A program made the translations under genes and the position numbers. A stretch of 6,551 bases of DNA. Origin: an uncultured Oscillospiraceae bacterium (GTDB taxonomy: Bacteria; Bacillota; Clostridia; Oscillospirales; Acutalibacteraceae). Below, piece by piece: positions 5,573 through 6,551 of the stretch (position 1 is the first letter of the stretch; every line of letters starts with the position of its first letter). The notes beneath the pieces are model-generated. The model was given only the letters and a program-made list of their open reading frames with translations. It had not been told where the DNA came from and did no database searches. The DNA lies in the NCBI GenBank assembly GCA_900550095.1, contig URRG01000137.1, positions 1-6,551 of the forward strand, written 5' to 3'.

Positions 5573-5859
5573 ATAAAAAACATGCACTGACCCTGGCCCG
5601 AAAGTGGGCGCAGGGTGGAATGTGCAGTATCCGTGACGGGGAGGCAAGAGAGTATCATAAAATAGTTGTATCGTTGTTGGAAGCCACCCCGCCGAATATC
5701 TCTTCCGACCTTATAAGCCGCGCCGCCCTGCTCGTGGGCGAAACAGAGCCGGAGATCACCACAGGATCGGATTCCGAGCTCGCGGAACATATGGAATGGG
5801 AAAGATGGATGGACAAGATCAAGAGGGCCCCGGCGGTAGGTAAGGAGGAAGAACCATGA
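5569..5859 (+). CDS. Small hypothetical phage protein
   Basis: A 96-residue product. ATG 5569 overlaps the DUF551 stop and has AAAGGAG (5554-5560) upstream; a longer version starting at 5527 has no ribosome site. The amino half is basic and helical (KKHALTLARKWAQGG, GEAREYHKIVVSLLEA). The second half holds DLISRAALL and ends IKRAPAVGKEEEP, echoing the DLIKSL to APTL module at the start of the preceding DUF551 protein. The function is unknown. Its stop overlaps the next ATG, so it is translationally coupled to the helix-turn-helix gene. Confidence 0.7.
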   Translation: MNKKHALTLARKWAQGGMCSIRDGEAREYHKIVVSLLEATPPNISSDLISRAALLVGETEPEITTGSDSELAEHMEWERWMDKIKRAPAVGKEEEP

Positions 5860-6302
5860 CCCCGGAAATGCAGGCCGCTGTAGAGTGGGTGCAGGGACTG
5901 CTGCAGGGCAGCGGGCTTTCCCAGCGGAAGCTGGGGAAAAAGTGCGGGTGCAGCCAAACACAGGTCAGCTATTGGCTCAGGGGCGCGGGCGGGATAACTC
6001 CCAAAGCCTTCCGGCGCGTCTGCGCCGCATTCGGCTCCACACCGCCGGAAGAGCTGCGCCAGTGGGCGGAGGAGCCCAAGCTGGAGGACGCAGAGCAAAT
6101 GCCCGCCATACCGGGCCGCTGGATATGGGAGCACGACGGCAAAGCCCGGGAATTCTGCAAGGAGAAGCGCTGCGAGTGGACGGACATAAACGGCGTCTGC
6201 CATTTGCCCGGGTGCATGAAGGAGGTATCGCATGCCAACACCAGAAAATCAGAAAAAGATCGAGTATCTATCCCGATACAGGAAACTGGGAAAACGCATT
6301 GA
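5856..6302 (+). CDS. Helix-turn-helix protein with four-cysteine tail
   Basis: A 148-residue product. Residues about 14-60 (LLQGSGLSQRKLGKKCGCSQTQVSYWLRG, then ITPKAFRRVCAAFG) look like a Cro/XRE-type helix-turn-helix DNA-binding domain, with the recognition helix near SQTQVSYWL (33-41). After an acidic linker, C101, C106, C115 and C120 (FCKEKRC, then GVCHLPGC) form a possible zinc site. TAAGGAGG (5841-5848) is 7 bases before ATG. It is probably a phage transcription regulator or an accessory DNA-binding protein. The last 24 codons overlap the next gene by 71 bases and look unlike the rest, so the natural end may be near residue 123. GC content is high here (41 of 60 bases at 6061-6120). Confidence 0.75.
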   Translation: MTPEMQAAVEWVQGLLQGSGLSQRKLGKKCGCSQTQVSYWLRGAGGITPKAFRRVCAAFGSTPPEELRQWAEEPKLEDAEQMPAIPGRWIWEHDGKAREFCKEKRCEWTDINGVCHLPGCMKEVSHANTRKSEKDRVSIPIQETGKTH

Positions 6303-6551
6303 ACAATTACGCGCAGAGCGGGCTATGTGGCTGTCCAGAGCCTGTAAAACTACGCAGACCTTATCGGATATGCCTAAGGCAAAAAGCGGCGCACAGGACG
6401 ATTCCGGCGAAGTAGCGCAATATATCGAAATCGGCGAAGAGATCACTCGGGAACTCAGGAACCTTCATCGTCTCCGCCGGGAAATCCGGGCCGTGATCAC
6501 TACCTTGGGGGACGATATCCTGCAAACCCTGATGTTGTATCGCTACATAGA
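6232..6551 (+). CDS. DUF1492/ArpU-like sigma-related protein, 5' part (runs off window)
   Basis: Open from ATG 6232 (AAGGAGG at 6219-6225, 6 bases upstream) to the right edge with no stop: 106 codons plus two bases. Two charged helical segments (KIEYLSRYRKLGKRIEQLRA and EITRELRNLHRLRREIRAVI) flank a loop containing LSDMPKAKSG. The visible end, LMLYRYI, fits the start of the LRYI-type region of DUF1492 proteins. Their carboxy-terminal part, outside the window, resembles sigma-70 region 4. Such proteins sit just before the small-terminase genes in many Firmicutes phages and are taken to switch on late transcription. The loop and LYRYI motifs make the family likely. The 71-base overlap with the preceding gene is unusually long. 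Confidence 0.8.
   Translation, partial: MPTPENQKKIEYLSRYRKLGKRIEQLRAERAMWLSRACKTTQTLSDMPKAKSGAQDDSGEVAQYIEIGEEITRELRNLHRLRREIRAVITTLGDDILQTLMLYRYI

Overview
The window looks like part of the early/replication region of a temperate phage or prophage, or a related phage-derived element, from a low-to-mid GC Gram-positive host, most likely a gut Clostridia (Lachnospiraceae or Oscillospiraceae type). The reasons are the strong AGGAGG-type ribosome binding sites, the single-strand packing of short genes with ATGA start/stop overlaps, and the gene set: a DUF927-type ATPase, an SF2 helicase, a VRR-NUC nuclease, a phage cytosine methyltransferase, a DUF551 protein and a DUF1492-type sigma-like protein. 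All family names come from motif recognition by eye, not from a database search.

Layout. Positions 1-1008 are the 3' part of a DUF927-like ATPase/helicase whose Walker A lies at the very edge. Positions 1009-1302 are the only real non-coding stretch. It carries about eleven copies of a GTCGGAC/GTCCGAC heptamer in two blocks, each built around one copy of a 27-bp imperfect repeat, with an AT-richer stretch between them. It is a good candidate for a replication origin or operator. From 1303 to 3433 follow an SF2 DEAH-box helicase, a VRR-NUC nuclease and a small charged protein, in a tightly overlapping operon.

Positions 3430-5182 look like an exchanged cassette. A 19-codon ORF (3430-3489) resembles the amino terminus of the small zinc-binding protein at 4078-4314. 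A small C5-cytosine methyltransferase sits exactly between these two related starts. Next come a reduced DNA sliding-clamp-like protein and a one-pass membrane protein. Base composition is lower in GC here than at the right end. Positions 5186-6551 hold a DUF551 protein, a small hypothetical, a helix-turn-helix protein with a cysteine-rich tail, and a DUF1492-type gene that runs off the right edge.

Together the genes suggest a replication and recombination module (ATPase, helicase, nuclease, clamp-like protein, candidate origin), followed by host-interaction cargo (methyltransferase, small zinc and membrane proteins), and then the start of late-gene control (DUF1492/ArpU-like), which in such phages usually lies before the terminase genes. 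The most unusual items are the symmetric repeat array, the clamp-like protein that appears to lack domain I and half of domain III, and the truncated gene start beside the methyltransferase.
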